Of a stretch of DNA of 64,000 nucleotides, positions 25,224-35,063 are shown piece after piece. The stretch is taken from assembly GCF_011601275.1 (NCBI RefSeq), contig NZ_JAAOLY010000001.1, positions 1-64,000 on the forward strand, read 5' to 3'. Within the stretch, counting starts at the first letter, position 1. The number at the start of each line of letters is the position of its first letter. The notes under the pieces were generated by a model. The model did not search any database. It saw only the letters and a program-made list of their open reading frames with translations, and had not been told where the DNA came from. The DNA is from Janthinobacterium lividum. GTDB taxonomy: Bacteria > Pseudomonadota > Gammaproteobacteria > Burkholderiales > Burkholderiaceae_D. A program made the position numbers and the translations under genes.

Positions 25224-27125
25224 ATGGTCAGAGACCTGGAACAATACAGCGCATGGCGGCAGGACGTGCAGGCCGCCTTGCAGGCATACCGGCAAGCCGC
25301 CAGCGCGGCAGGCCTGGTCGACGGCGCCTCCGCGCTGCGCCTGGCGCGCTGTGGTTCCCGCCTGCTCGACGACCGTTTATCCGTCGCCTTCGTGGCGGAA
25401 TTCTCGCGCGGCAAATCCGAGCTGATCAACGCCATTTTCTTTGCCGGCTACGGCCAGCGCATCCTGCCATCGGGCGCGGGCCGCACCACCATGTGCCCCA
25501 CCGAGCTGCTGTACGACGCGGCCTGGCCGCCATCGATCCGGCTGCTGCCCATCGAGACGCGCGCGCAGAACCTGTCGACCAGCGACTACCGCGAGCTGCC
25601 GGCCGCCTGGACCATCCTGCCCCTGAATATCGAGGCGGGCGGCGACATGCAGGAAGCGATCCGCCAGGTCAGCCTGACGAAAAAAGTCAGTGTGGAAGAA
25701 GCGGCGCGCTACGGCCTGTACGACGCCGACGATGCGGACGCCCCCGCCATGCTCGACGAGGAGGGCCAGGTGGAGATCTCCATGTGGCGCCACGCCATCA
25801 TCAACTTCCCCCATCCGCTGCTGAAACAGGGCCTGGTCATCCTCGACACGCCGGGCCTGAACGCCATCGGCACGGAACCGGAACTGACCCTGAACCTGAT
25901 CCCGAACGCGCACGCGGTGCTGTTCATTCTGGCGGCCGACACGGGCGTCACGCGCAGCGATATCGAGGTATGGCGCAACCATATCGGCGCCGGCGCGGGC
26001 CGCCTGGTGGTGCTCAACAAGATCGACAGCATGTGGGACGAATTGCGCGGCGATGCCGAGGTGGCGCAAGCGATCGAGCGCCAGCAGGCCAGCGTGGCGC
26101 ATCTGTTGACACTGGACGCGAGCCAGGTGTTTCCCGTCTCGGCGCAAAAGGCCCTGGTGGGCAAGATCAACGACGATGCGGCGCTGCTGGAAAAGAGCTG
26201 CCTGCTGCGGCTGGAGACGGCCTTGTTCGAGGAGCTGATCCCTGCGCGCAAGGACATCATCCGGCGCCAGCTGGCGTTCGACCTGGACGCCATCGAGGCG
26301 GCGCAGCAGGTGCAGGCGGCGGCCCGCGCGCGCGGCATCGCCGAGCAGCTGCACGAGCTGCACAGCTTGCGCGGCAAGAACCAGAGCGTGATCGCGCACA
26401 TGATGCGGCGCATCGATATCGAGAAGAAGGAATTCGACAGCAGCCTGTTCAAGCTGCAAGCGACGCGCGCCGTGTTTACCCGCCTGTCGACGGAGCTGTA
26501 CACAAGCCTGGGCATGGACATCGTGCGCGACGATATCGACGGCGTGCGCGCCGCCATGCAGCGCAGCCGCTTTTTCACGGGCTTGCGCGAAGCCGTGCGC
26601 CAGTATTTCGAACGCATCGCCAGCAACCTGGACCGCTCGGAAGGCAAGACGGCCGAGATCACGGAAATGATGAACGTGATGTACCGCAAATTCGCTTCCG
26701 AACACGGTCTGGCGCTGGCCTTGCCGATGCCGTTTTCGCTGGCCCGCTACCGCCAGGAGATCGCCGACATCGAAGCCGTCTACCATAAGCAGTTCGGCAC
26801 GGCGACCCTGCTCACCACCAGCCGCGTCGTGCTGATGGAAAAATTCTTCGACACCATCGCCTCACGCGTGCGGCGCAGTTTCACCAACGCCAATGACGAC
26901 GCCAGCGCCTGGCTGAAAGTCATCATGGCGCCGCTCGAAGCGCAGATCGTCGAGTACAAGGAACAGCTGAAACTGCGCTTTGCCTCGATCCAGCGCATCC
27001 ACGATGCCACGGGCAGCCTGGAACAGAAAATCGCCGGCTTCGAGGCCAGCCTGGCGGCGCTTGAACGCGACAAGGCGCAGCTGGCGCAATTGCTGGCTGC
27101 CTTGCGCGCGGCCAGCGCAACATAG
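25224..27125 (+). CDS. Dynamin-like GTPase
   Basis: 633 residues. The GTPase motifs are G1 FSRGKSELINAIF (residues 54-66, a variant without the usual GxxxxGKS spacing of glycines), G2 threonines in GRTTMCPTE, G3 LDTPGLNAIG and G4 LNKIDSMWD. The C-terminal 250 residues are long helices with heptad character, as in bacterial dynamin-like proteins and DUF-type dynamin-family members. No clear membrane segment is seen. It has a strong ribosome-binding site (AAAGGGGAG) and lies 20 bases after mutM and 23 before mutY. A role in membrane remodelling or stress response is possible but not shown by the sequence. Confidence 0.85.
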   Translation: MVRDLEQYSAWRQDVQAALQAYRQAASAAGLVDGASALRLARCGSRLLDDRLSVAFVAEFSRGKSELINAIFFAGYGQRILPSGAGRTTMCPTELLYDAAWPPSIRLLPIETRAQNLSTSDYRELPAAWTILPLNIEAGGDMQEAIRQVSLTKKVSVEEAARYGLYDADDADAPAMLDEEGQVEISMWRHAIINFPHPLLKQGLVILDTPGLNAIGTEPELTLNLIPNAHAVLFILAADTGVTRSDIEVWRNHIGAGAGRLVVLNKIDSMWDELRGDAEVAQAIERQQASVAHLLTLDASQVFPVSAQKALVGKINDDAALLEKSCLLRLETALFEELIPARKDIIRRQLAFDLDAIEAAQQVQAAARARGIAEQLHELHSLRGKNQSVIAHMMRRIDIEKKEFDSSLFKLQATRAVFTRLSTELYTSLGMDIVRDDIDGVRAAMQRSRFFTGLREAVRQYFERIASNLDRSEGKTAEITEMMNVMYRKFASEHGLALALPMPFSLARYRQEIADIEAVYHKQFGTATLLTTSRVVLMEKFFDTIASRVRRSFTNANDDASAWLKVIMAPLEAQIVEYKEQLKLRFASIQRIHDATGSLEQKIAGFEASLAALERDKAQLAQLLAALRAASAT

Positions 27126-27148
27126 ACAACAGAATACTGGAACCCTGC

Positions 27149-28312
27149 ATGAAACGTCTGCTGCATCCGCTCTCGCCCGCCACAGGCGCGGCGCCTTTTG
27201 AAGACTATATCGACCCGACTTTTTCCGCCACCGTCATCGCCTGGCAAAAGCAGCATGGCCGCCACGCGCTGCCATGGCAAAACACGCGCGACGCCTACCT
27301 GATCTGGCTGTCCGAAATCATGCTGCAGCAAACGCAGGTCACCGCCGTGCTCGGCTACTACGCGCGCTTCCTCGAACGCTTCCCCACCCTGCGAGACCTC
27401 GCTAGCGCGCCTGTCGAAGACGTGATGGCGCAGTGGAGCGGCCTTGGCTACTACACGCGGGCGCGCAATCTGCACAAGTGCGCGCAGCGCGTGGTGGCCG
27501 AATACGACGGCGTGTTCCCCAGCGACCCGGCCCTGCTGGCCGACCTGCCCGGCATCGGCCGCTCGACGGCGGCCGCCATTTCCGCGTTTTCCAGCGGCAC
27601 GCGCGCGGCCATCATGGACGGCAACGTCAAGCGCGTGTTCGCGCGCGCGTTTGGCATCGACGCCTATCCCGGCGAAAAACGGGTCGAGGAAGCCATGTGG
27701 CGCCGCGCCGAAGCGCTGCTGCCTGAGACGGGCATCGAAGCCTACACGCAGGGCCTGATGGACTTCGGCGCCACCCTGTGCACGCGCAGCAGCCCCGATT
27801 GCGGCCGCTGCCCCTTGCAGCCGCGCTGCATGGCCTACGCCACGGGCCGCACCAAGGATCTGCCTGTACGCAAACCAAAGAAAACCAGCCCGGAAAAACA
27901 CGCCGTCATGCTGGTCGTCATCGACAACGGCCAGGTGCTGCTGGAGCAGCGGCCCGGCTCGGGCATCTGGGGCGGCTTGCTGTCGCTACCCGAACTCGAT
28001 GGCCACGTGCTGGCCGATGAAGACTCTCCCCGTGCCATCGACCAGGATGCGCTGGCGCGCGCCGTGGCGCCATTCGGCGAAATCGAATCGCAGGAACGGT
28101 TGTTGCCCATCGTCCATGTCTTCACCCACTACAAGCTGCACATCGTCCCCTGCCGCATCATCCTGGCGCGCCGTTTGGCGCTGGCCGGGGAAGCGACGCA
28201 CGTCTGGTACGACGGCGCGAAAATCGCGGATGCGCCGCTGCCCGCGCCCATCAAAAAGCTGCTGCTGGACCTGTTCGGCGATGCGCGTTCGGCGCAGCGC
28301 AGCATGTTTTAG
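27149..28312 (+). CDS. mutY: MutY, adenine DNA glycosylase
   Basis: 387 residues. The helix-hairpin-helix LADLPGIGRSTAAAI, the catalytic region MDFGATLC and the 4Fe-4S ligands in the pattern C-x6-C-x2-C-x5-C (CTRSSPDCGRCPLQPRC) are all visible. A C-terminal NUDIX-like domain recognises 8-oxoguanine. It removes adenine mispaired with 8-oxoguanine, complementing MutM three genes upstream. Its stop overlaps the GTG start of ttrS by one base. Confidence 0.97.
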   Translation: MKRLLHPLSPATGAAPFEDYIDPTFSATVIAWQKQHGRHALPWQNTRDAYLIWLSEIMLQQTQVTAVLGYYARFLERFPTLRDLASAPVEDVMAQWSGLGYYTRARNLHKCAQRVVAEYDGVFPSDPALLADLPGIGRSTAAAISAFSSGTRAAIMDGNVKRVFARAFGIDAYPGEKRVEEAMWRRAEALLPETGIEAYTQGLMDFGATLCTRSSPDCGRCPLQPRCMAYATGRTKDLPVRKPKKTSPEKHAVMLVVIDNGQVLLEQRPGSGIWGGLLSLPELDGHVLADEDSPRAIDQDALARAVAPFGEIESQERLLPIVHVFTHYKLHIVPCRIILARRLALAGEATHVWYDGAKIADAPLPAPIKKLLLDLFGDARSAQRSMF

Positions 28313-30114
28313 TGCGTTTTTTACTGTTCGCGTTGGCGGTGCTGTGCCTACATGGCGCGCAAGCGGATGACGCACTGCCAGAGGTCCGCATTGGCGTGCT
28401 GGCCTACAAGGGCGGCGACGCCGTGCAGCAGGACTGGTCGTATGTGACGCGCCATCTGCAGGCCAGCATTCCCGGCATCCGTTTCATCCTGGCCGACTAC
28501 GACCAGGCAGGCCTGACGCGCGCCGTGCAATCGCAAGCGATCGCCTTCGCCATCACCAGCAGCGGTCATTACGTGGCGCTCGAACACAGCGATGGTGCCA
28601 GCCGCATCGCCACCCTGGAATCGCCGTGGACGGACTCGCCGCGCCAGGCCATCGGTTCGGCCATCGTCGTGCGCAGCGCGTCGCCGCTGCATGACCTGGC
28701 CGACCTGGCTGGCAAGAACGTGATGGCCGTGACGCCCGACGCCTTTGGCGGCTACCAGATCGCCGCGCGCGAACTGCGCGAAGCGGGCATCGATCCCACG
28801 CACGATTTTGCCAGCCTGCGCTACAGCGGTTTTCCCTCGCAGCAGATCGTCGACGCCGTACGGGCCGGACGCATGGATGCGGGCATCGTGCGCACCTGTT
28901 TGCTGGAACAGATGGTGGCGCGCGGCGAAGTGCGTTCCGAGGAACTGCGCGTGATCACCACGCGCCCGATACCCGGCTTTCGCTGCGCCAGCTCGTCGCG
29001 CCTGTATCCGGACTGGCCCTTCGTCGCTCTGCGCCAGACGCCGCCCGCGCTGGCAAAAAAAGTGGCGCAAGCCCTGCTGGCCATGCCGCGCACGGCCGAG
29101 GGTTATAGCTGGACGGTGCCCAGCGATTACCAGATCGTCGATGAACTGTTCCGCGACTTGCGCATCGGCCCTTACGCCTACCTGGACAAGCTGACGTTCG
29201 AGACGGCGCTGCGCCGCTACTGGGGCTGGATGCTGCTCGTGCTGGCCCTGCTCGTGGCCTGGGCCGTGCACACAGTGCGCGTGGAATACCTGGTCAGCCG
29301 GCGCACGGAGCAATTGCGCGCGGCCCAGCACCAGCAGCGCGCGCTGGAAGAACAGGCGCGCCAGCGCCAGGCCACACTCGACCACACGGCGCGCCTGGCC
29401 ATCCTGGGCGAAATGGCCAGCGCCATCGCGCACGAATTGAACCAGCCGCTGGCGGCCATCGGCAATTTCGCGCGCGGCATGGCGCGCCGCATCACGGCGG
29501 GCCGCCTCGACGCGGCGCCGCTGCTCGACGGCGCGCAGGAAATCGCCACGCAAAGCGAGCGCGCGGGCGCCATCATCCGGCACATCCGCGCGATGGCGCA
29601 AAAGCGTCCCGCGCACAGCACGGCCTTCGCCCTGGCCGGCGCCGTGGAGCAAGCCGTGGCACTCTTCCGCGCCGCCCATCCGCACGCCCATATCAGCTGG
29701 AACCACGAAGGCAGCAACCTTGACGCGCGCGTGCTGGCCGACCCGCAGCAAGTGCAGCAAGTGCTGCTCAATCTGCTGAAAAATGCGCTCGATGCGCAGG
29801 TGGAAAACGACAATCCGGGACACCCCATCGGCGTGCTGCTGCACCGTGAAAACGGCGCCTGCACGGTGGCCGTGCGCGACGCCGGATGCGGCCTCGATGC
29901 GGCGCAGATGGCGCGCCTGTTCGAACCGTTTTTTACCACCAAGGCCGAAGGCCTGGGCCTGGGCATGTCGCTCAGCAAAAGCATCATCGAATCGTTCGGC
30001 GGCAGCCTGTCGGCGCACGCCAATGCCGATGCGCCAGGCTTGACGGTCTGGTTCCGCCTGCCCGAAGATAGCGGCATGCAAGCACATCAGGAAAACCAAG
30101 AGGACACACCATGA
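28312..30114 (+). CDS. ttrS: TtrS, tetrathionate sensor histidine kinase
   Basis: 600 residues. A signal peptide (about 1-18) leads to a periplasmic PhnD-like binding domain (20-300) with conserved cysteines in GIVRTCLLEQM and PGFRCASS. A membrane helix follows (about 303-322), then a coiled coil, a HisKA domain with His374 in SAIAHELNQP, and an HATPase domain (LLNLLKNALDA, GLGLGMSLSKSII). This is the TtrS architecture. Translation starts at a GTG that overlaps the mutY stop (TAGTG), so expression seems tied to the mutM-mutY transcript. Tetrathionate as ligand is inferred from the family and from the nearby ttrBCA genes. Confidence 0.9.
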   Translation: MRFLLFALAVLCLHGAQADDALPEVRIGVLAYKGGDAVQQDWSYVTRHLQASIPGIRFILADYDQAGLTRAVQSQAIAFAITSSGHYVALEHSDGASRIATLESPWTDSPRQAIGSAIVVRSASPLHDLADLAGKNVMAVTPDAFGGYQIAARELREAGIDPTHDFASLRYSGFPSQQIVDAVRAGRMDAGIVRTCLLEQMVARGEVRSEELRVITTRPIPGFRCASSSRLYPDWPFVALRQTPPALAKKVAQALLAMPRTAEGYSWTVPSDYQIVDELFRDLRIGPYAYLDKLTFETALRRYWGWMLLVLALLVAWAVHTVRVEYLVSRRTEQLRAAQHQQRALEEQARQRQATLDHTARLAILGEMASAIAHELNQPLAAIGNFARGMARRITAGRLDAAPLLDGAQEIATQSERAGAIIRHIRAMAQKRPAHSTAFALAGAVEQAVALFRAAHPHAHISWNHEGSNLDARVLADPQQVQQVLLNLLKNALDAQVENDNPGHPIGVLLHRENGACTVAVRDAGCGLDAAQMARLFEPFFTTKAEGLGLGMSLSKSIIESFGGSLSAHANADAPGLTVWFRLPEDSGMQAHQENQEDTP

Positions 30115-30725
30115 ATGAAAGCGACGCGATCATCTTTGTCGTCGACGACGATGCCGCCATGCGCCGCTCGCTGGCCTATCTGTTCGATTCGGCCGGCTGG
30201 AAAGTGCAGACGTTCGAGTCGGCGCGCGACTTCCTGCAGCGCTACGCGGGCCATGCCCCGGGCTGTCTGCTGCTCGACGTGCGCATGCCCTTGATGAGCG
30301 GGCTGGAGCTTCAACAGGAGCTGTCGCGTCACGCCATCGCCCTGCCCGTGATTTTCTTGAGCGGCCACGGCGACCTGGCCATGGCCGTGCAAACGATGAA
30401 AGCGGGCGCTTGCGACTTTCTGGAAAAGCCATGCAAGGACCAGGTATTGCTGGACGCCGTCTCGCGCGCCGTGGCCCGCAGCATGGAAGAAAGCCGCAGC
30501 GCCGCCAGCACCAATACGGCACAGGCAGCACTGGCGACATTGACGGCGCGCGAACGCGAAGTGGCGCTCTTGATGGCCGAAGGCAAAGCGTCGAAAGTCA
30601 TCGCCCGCGAGCTGGGCATCAGCGACAAGACGGTGCAGGTGCACCGCCATAACACGATGGAAAAACTGGGCCTGCATTCAGCAGCCGAGGTAGCCCGGCT
30701 GCTGATGGCAGGTGGACAACTCTAA
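30111..30725 (+). CDS. ttrR: TtrR, FixJ/NarL-type response regulator
   Basis: 204 residues. The receiver domain has the acidic pocket VVDDD, the phospho-acceptor in LLLDVRMP and the lysine in EKPC. A LuxR-type helix-turn-helix follows (TAREREVALLMAEGKASKVI, then ARELGISDKTVQVHRHNTMEKLG). It overlaps ttrS by four bases (ATGA). It should activate ttrBCA in response to tetrathionate. Its stop codon overlaps that of ttrA, which is read from the other strand. Confidence 0.92.
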   Translation: MNESDAIIFVVDDDAAMRRSLAYLFDSAGWKVQTFESARDFLQRYAGHAPGCLLLDVRMPLMSGLELQQELSRHAIALPVIFLSGHGDLAMAVQTMKAGACDFLEKPCKDQVLLDAVSRAVARSMEESRSAASTNTAQAALATLTAREREVALLMAEGKASKVIARELGISDKTVQVHRHNTMEKLGLHSAAEVARLLMAGGQL

Positions 30726-33700
30726 ACCCGCACGATGCGCGCCGGCAGCCCCTGCCGCACCGCCGTGCCCGAGACGGGATCGACAAACACGTTCTTGTCG
30801 CCGCGACTCGGGTCCGTCAATCCCAGGTCGTTCAGGTTGATGCCCGCGCCGATGGCCGGTTCGTCGGGCTGGCGCAGCTTGCCGATGCGGTGGGCGCGCG
30901 CGCCGTGTTCCTTGTGGCCGAAACCATGTTCGATGGCGATCACGCCCCGCTGCACGCCGTGGCGCAGCATCACCGTGGCCCTGGCCTTGCCGCCCGGCGT
31001 TTCCAGGTAAATCACGTCGCCATTTTGCAGCTTCAAGCGGGCCGCATCGTCGGGGTGCACGGCGACCGGGTTGTCGGGATGGATGCCGCGCAAGCGCCGC
31101 GCGCCGATGCTGTACGAGTTCTGCAGCGCCGATTTAAAACTGATCAACTCGAACGGCCACTCGCTGGCCGGGTAGGCCTTGCGCACGGGCGTGCCGTCGG
31201 CAAACGCCGCCACTCTCCAGGCAGGTGTGCCGGGGAAACGCTTGCCGCTCAAGCTGTTCTTGCTCACACCCAAGGCCTCGTTGTACAGCATCATCGGCTT
31301 CAGGTAGCGGTGCGTGGACCAGTCCTGCGGATACGGTGTCTCGTCGATCACCGGTGCAGGAACAGCCGGTGCCTTGGGGTTCGCGGGCGGCGGCAGGCGC
31401 AGGCCGAACATCTCGCCATAGCTCTGGTAGCGCCCTCCTCGCGCCAGCATGAAGGCCACCTTGCGCCACTCTTCCGGCTTCAGGGTGCGTTCCAGCTCGG
31501 CACGGATGCGCGCCACGCCGGACAGCTCGATGTCGTCGTCGCTGGCCTCCGGCACGGACGTTTTCCCCTGCCACGCGATGTTGGCGCCGCCGCGCAGATA
31601 CCAGTCTTCCGCGCGCTGCAGGGGGAAGCGCTGGCCATCCATGTCTTGCAAGGCGTCCGGGCCGAAGCCGGGCAAGTCCATCGTTTTGGCCAGCGCGATG
31701 AAGAACGATTCCATGCAGATGGTCTGGCCGTCCGGCGTTTTTTGCACGCGCGGCTCGACCACGGGCCAGCGCGCCGTGCTCATTTTGACGGGCATGCCGC
31801 CCCAGGCGCCGGCCCAGCCCCAGCTTTCATACAGCAAGGTATCGGGCAGCAGGTAGTCGGCAAAGGCCGAGCTTTCATTGATGAAGGGGTCGATGGCGAC
31901 GATCAGTGGAATCTTCTTCGGATCGGCCAGTTCCTTGCCGATCTGCGCGCGCAAGCCCGTGATGCCGTAGACGGGATTGCAGCTCCACAGGATCAGCGCC
32001 TTCAAGGTGTACGGATAGCCGTTCATGGCGCTGGTGAGCCACTCGGTGGCCAGCGCAGGTGCGTTCGGATACCACGGCGCCCTGGCCGGATAGGCCTTGC
32101 CCGCTTCTTTCTTCAGCTTGAATTCCGAGGTTTTTTCATACGGCACATTGCGTCCGATCGGCATGCCGGCCGCCTTGGTCTCGCCGTCAAAACTCTCGAG
32201 GTTGTAGCGCGGACCGGGGCCCGCATCCTTGAAGCTGCCGCCGTTGACGAGAGTGCCACCCTTGCGGTTCAAATTGCCGATCAGGGTATTGAGCATGACC
32301 AGCGCGTACGCGTTATAAAATCCCGCGCCCGACATCATGCCGCCGTGCGCATTGACGGCGGCGCGCTTGCCGTGGCTGGTCAGTTCCTGCGCCAGGCCTT
32401 CGATGATGTCGCGCCCGATGCCGCAGGCGCTTGAGTATTCCTCCATGCTGTGGCGCTGCGCTTCCTCGTTGAGCATCGTCATCGCTGTCTTCAGGTGCAG
32501 CGGCGCGCCGGCCACGTCCAGCGGGCCATCGAAGAACAGGCGCGCCTCGCCCTTGGCCGCGCTGTGCGGCACGATGGCTTGCGTGGCAGAGTCGATCACG
32601 CAGAAGGCGTCACCATCCTTGTAGCGCTCTTCTTCCGCCAGTTCCACCGCGCCGATGTCGGATGCGCGCAGGTAGCGGCCATCGCGCGGATGGCCCTTTT
32701 CGTTGATGATCAGGTGCGTGGCGTTGCACCAGGCGGCTTCGCCCGCCGCTTCCGCCACCTTCAGGTTCGGCTGCACGAGGAAGTTGCGGTCATAGCGTTC
32801 GTGCTCGATGATCCAGCGGATCATGGCCATGGCCAGCGCGCCGTCCGTGCCCGGCTTGATCGGCACCCAGCGGCTGCGGTCGCCCGCCGCCAGGCTGTCC
32901 GCATTCGTCAGCACGGGATCGACGACGACGTAGCTGAATTCGCGCTTGCCCGAACGGGCCTTGGCGATCAGGGTACCCTGGCGCTTGAACGGGTTGCCCG
33001 CATTGCCCGGCGCCGTGCCGACGAAAATGCAGAACTCCGTGTTTTCCAGATCCACTTTCGCATGCGGCATTTTCTTCATGTCGCCGAACATGGCGCCCGA
33101 GCCGCTGCGGTAGGCGCCGCCGCAATACGAGCCGTGGTTGACCAGGTTCAGACTGCCGTACGACTGCTTGAAAAAGCGCGTACCGAACGCCAGGCGGCCA
33201 TCGTCTGTGCTGCACATCAGGCCCACCTGGTTCACTTGCGGACCCAGTTCCGGCTGCGCCGGATCGATCGGTTTTTTCAGCTCGCGCAAGGCGCGCAAGC
33301 CCTGTACGTGGCCTTCGCCAAACAGGTCGCCGCCTTCCGTCACTTCCTTGACCAGTTGATCGAAAGCGATCGGTTCCCACTGGCCGCCGCCGCGCGGCCC
33401 CACGCGCTTCATGGGCGCGAGCACGCGGAACGGCGACTCCATCTGTTCCAGCACGCCGTTGCCCCGGCCGCAAGCCGTCGAGCGGCCCTTCAAGCCCTTT
33501 TCCTCGAAGCGCGACAGCGAGACAAAGCTGTCGCGTATCGAGGTCTGGTATGGCAGCGCCGGATCGGCCGACAGGGGGCTGTACGGATTGCCCGCCACGC
33601 GCAAGACCTTGCCGCTTTTTTTATCGAGGCGTACGCGCACGCCGCAAAACGTGGTGCAGCCCATGCACATGGTGTAGCTCACTTGCTGGTCCGGATTGAC

Positions 33701-33943
33701 CGTCAGTTTGCCCGTGGCCGTGTCGACGGAAAACTCGGGCGGCAGCGAATTGCCATGTAGTTTCTGCACAGGTTTATCTTTGCCCAGCGCGTGGTCGACC
33801 ATGCGGCCAGCCGTGGTGGAAAAGCTGGCGGCAAACGCGGCCAGCCCGCCGCCGATGGCGCCGTAGCGCAGCAGCTTGCGGCGTTTTTCATTTTCGTCTT
33901 CGGGGACGTCGTTGCGGTCGTCGTCGTGTGTGCGTTCATTCAT
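30722..33943 (-). CDS. ttrA: TtrA, molybdopterin catalytic subunit of tetrathionate reductase
   Basis: 1073 residues, near the length of Salmonella TtrA. A twin-arginine signal (KRRKLLRYG, residues 20-28) precedes a 4Fe-4S site with Cys93, Cys96, Cys100 and Cys158. The molybdenum-ligand region is LVNHGSYCGGAYRSG. It belongs to the DMSO-reductase superfamily and would reduce tetrathionate to thiosulfate on the periplasmic side. Other members of this branch reduce arsenate or selenate, so the neighbouring ttrSR pair is the main support for tetrathionate. It is the last gene of the ttrBCA operon and overlaps ttrR by four bases tail-to-tail. Confidence 0.88.
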   Translation of the reverse strand: MNERTHDDDRNDVPEDENEKRRKLLRYGAIGGGLAAFAASFSTTAGRMVDHALGKDKPVQKLHGNSLPPEFSVDTATGKLTVNPDQQVSYTMCMGCTTFCGVRVRLDKKSGKVLRVAGNPYSPLSADPALPYQTSIRDSFVSLSRFEEKGLKGRSTACGRGNGVLEQMESPFRVLAPMKRVGPRGGGQWEPIAFDQLVKEVTEGGDLFGEGHVQGLRALRELKKPIDPAQPELGPQVNQVGLMCSTDDGRLAFGTRFFKQSYGSLNLVNHGSYCGGAYRSGSGAMFGDMKKMPHAKVDLENTEFCIFVGTAPGNAGNPFKRQGTLIAKARSGKREFSYVVVDPVLTNADSLAAGDRSRWVPIKPGTDGALAMAMIRWIIEHERYDRNFLVQPNLKVAEAAGEAAWCNATHLIINEKGHPRDGRYLRASDIGAVELAEEERYKDGDAFCVIDSATQAIVPHSAAKGEARLFFDGPLDVAGAPLHLKTAMTMLNEEAQRHSMEEYSSACGIGRDIIEGLAQELTSHGKRAAVNAHGGMMSGAGFYNAYALVMLNTLIGNLNRKGGTLVNGGSFKDAGPGPRYNLESFDGETKAAGMPIGRNVPYEKTSEFKLKKEAGKAYPARAPWYPNAPALATEWLTSAMNGYPYTLKALILWSCNPVYGITGLRAQIGKELADPKKIPLIVAIDPFINESSAFADYLLPDTLLYESWGWAGAWGGMPVKMSTARWPVVEPRVQKTPDGQTICMESFFIALAKTMDLPGFGPDALQDMDGQRFPLQRAEDWYLRGGANIAWQGKTSVPEASDDDIELSGVARIRAELERTLKPEEWRKVAFMLARGGRYQSYGEMFGLRLPPPANPKAPAVPAPVIDETPYPQDWSTHRYLKPMMLYNEALGVSKNSLSGKRFPGTPAWRVAAFADGTPVRKAYPASEWPFELISFKSALQNSYSIGARRLRGIHPDNPVAVHPDDAARLKLQNGDVIYLETPGGKARATVMLRHGVQRGVIAIEHGFGHKEHGARAHRIGKLRQPDEPAIGAGINLNDLGLTDPSRGDKNVFVDPVSGTAVRQGLPARIVRV

Positions 33944-33953
33944 TTTTGACTCC

Positions 33954-35060
33954 TCAGTACGTGGCCATGGCGGGACGGTTGCGCAGCATGCGCCCGGCCC
34001 ATGGCAAAAATTCCAGCATCAGCAACAGCAGCGCGATCCACAGGCCCGCCGTGCCGATAATCCCCATCAAGCCGTCGTTCCCCATCGGCAGGTGGTAGTC
34101 ATACAGGCCCGCGCCCGTTTTCGGGATCGTCTGGCCGCCGATGAAAATCGTCCAGCGCATCATCCAGGCGCTATGCAGCGCGATCAGGCCGTTGACCAGG
34201 CCACTCGTGGCCGGGCGCCAGATGGCCAGGGCCATCGGCACGATGGCCGACAGCACGGCCCAGACGGCCGTGAACTGCCATTGCGGCATGCCGGCCACCT
34301 GCGTAAATGCCATGCTGTGGCTGGCGCTCACGCCGGACAGGCTGACGAACAGCCAGCCGCCGCCCAGGGCCAGCACCAGCGCCAGCGACAGGGCCAGCGC
34401 CCGGTTCAGCGATACTTCCAGCGTCTGGTCGCGGCCCGGCAGGAAACGGTTGAACAACAGCGCCAGGCCCACCGCCCCGACAAAGGCCGTGGCGGCAAAT
34501 TGCGCCGGCAGGAAGGGCGTAAACCACAGGGGACGGGCGCGCACCACCATCACTTCCATGCCCGTGTACAGGCCCACGACAAAGGCGGCCAGCAAGGTGC
34601 AGGCGGCGGCGGTGACGATGGCCTTGCGCGAGACGGCGCCACCGCGCCCCAGCAATCGATAGGCAAAGGCGAGACGGTCCTTGCTCTGCCCCCGCGTGGC
34701 GAAGTCCACGCGCAGCGCCAGCCACGCGTACAGCATCAGACAACCCAGATACAGGGGAATGAAGAACGAACCCCACGACATCCACGACTGCGGCTGGAAG
34801 TAAATGTAGAAATGGTAGAAGCGCCCCGGCCCGTGCAGGTCGGCCAGCAGCGCCACGGGCGCCGTCATGCCGCAGACGAGGGACGCCAGCAGCGCGATGC
34901 GCCCCAGGCGTTCATACGCCTTGCGGCCGAAGACGAAGTACGGCAAAGTCAGCATGAAGCTGCCGTAACTGAGGCCGATGAGGAAAAAATACTGCACCGC
35001 CCACGGCAGCCATGCCGCTTCGCGCGTGACGTTGACAATTTCGGTGATGTGGCTGTCCAT
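33954..35060 (-). CDS. ttrC: TtrC, NrfD-type membrane subunit
   Basis: 368 residues with nine or so hydrophobic helices and the NrfD/PsrC pattern (LPWAVQYFFLIGLSYGSFML at residues 18-37). It anchors the TtrAB dimer and passes electrons from quinol. It starts 3 bases after the ttrB stop and ends 10 bases before ttrA. A second annotation such as PsrC-like anchor would fit equally well if the operon reduced another sulfur oxyanion. Confidence 0.88.
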   Translation of the reverse strand: MDSHITEIVNVTREAAWLPWAVQYFFLIGLSYGSFMLTLPYFVFGRKAYERLGRIALLASLVCGMTAPVALLADLHGPGRFYHFYIYFQPQSWMSWGSFFIPLYLGCLMLYAWLALRVDFATRGQSKDRLAFAYRLLGRGGAVSRKAIVTAAACTLLAAFVVGLYTGMEVMVVRARPLWFTPFLPAQFAATAFVGAVGLALLFNRFLPGRDQTLEVSLNRALALSLALVLALGGGWLFVSLSGVSASHSMAFTQVAGMPQWQFTAVWAVLSAIVPMALAIWRPATSGLVNGLIALHSAWMMRWTIFIGGQTIPKTGAGLYDYHLPMGNDGLMGIIGTAGLWIALLLLMLEFLPWAGRMLRNRPAMATY

Positions 35061-35063
35061 GGT

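Noticed and set aside
25377-26786. 469-residue minus-strand open frame inside the dynamin-like gene
   Set aside because: Antisense shadow; the plus strand has all GTPase motifs and a strong ribosome-binding site.
28312-28980. Separate phosphonate-binding protein
   Set aside because: The PhnD-like region is continuous with the membrane helix and kinase domains of TtrS, a known architecture for this sensor.
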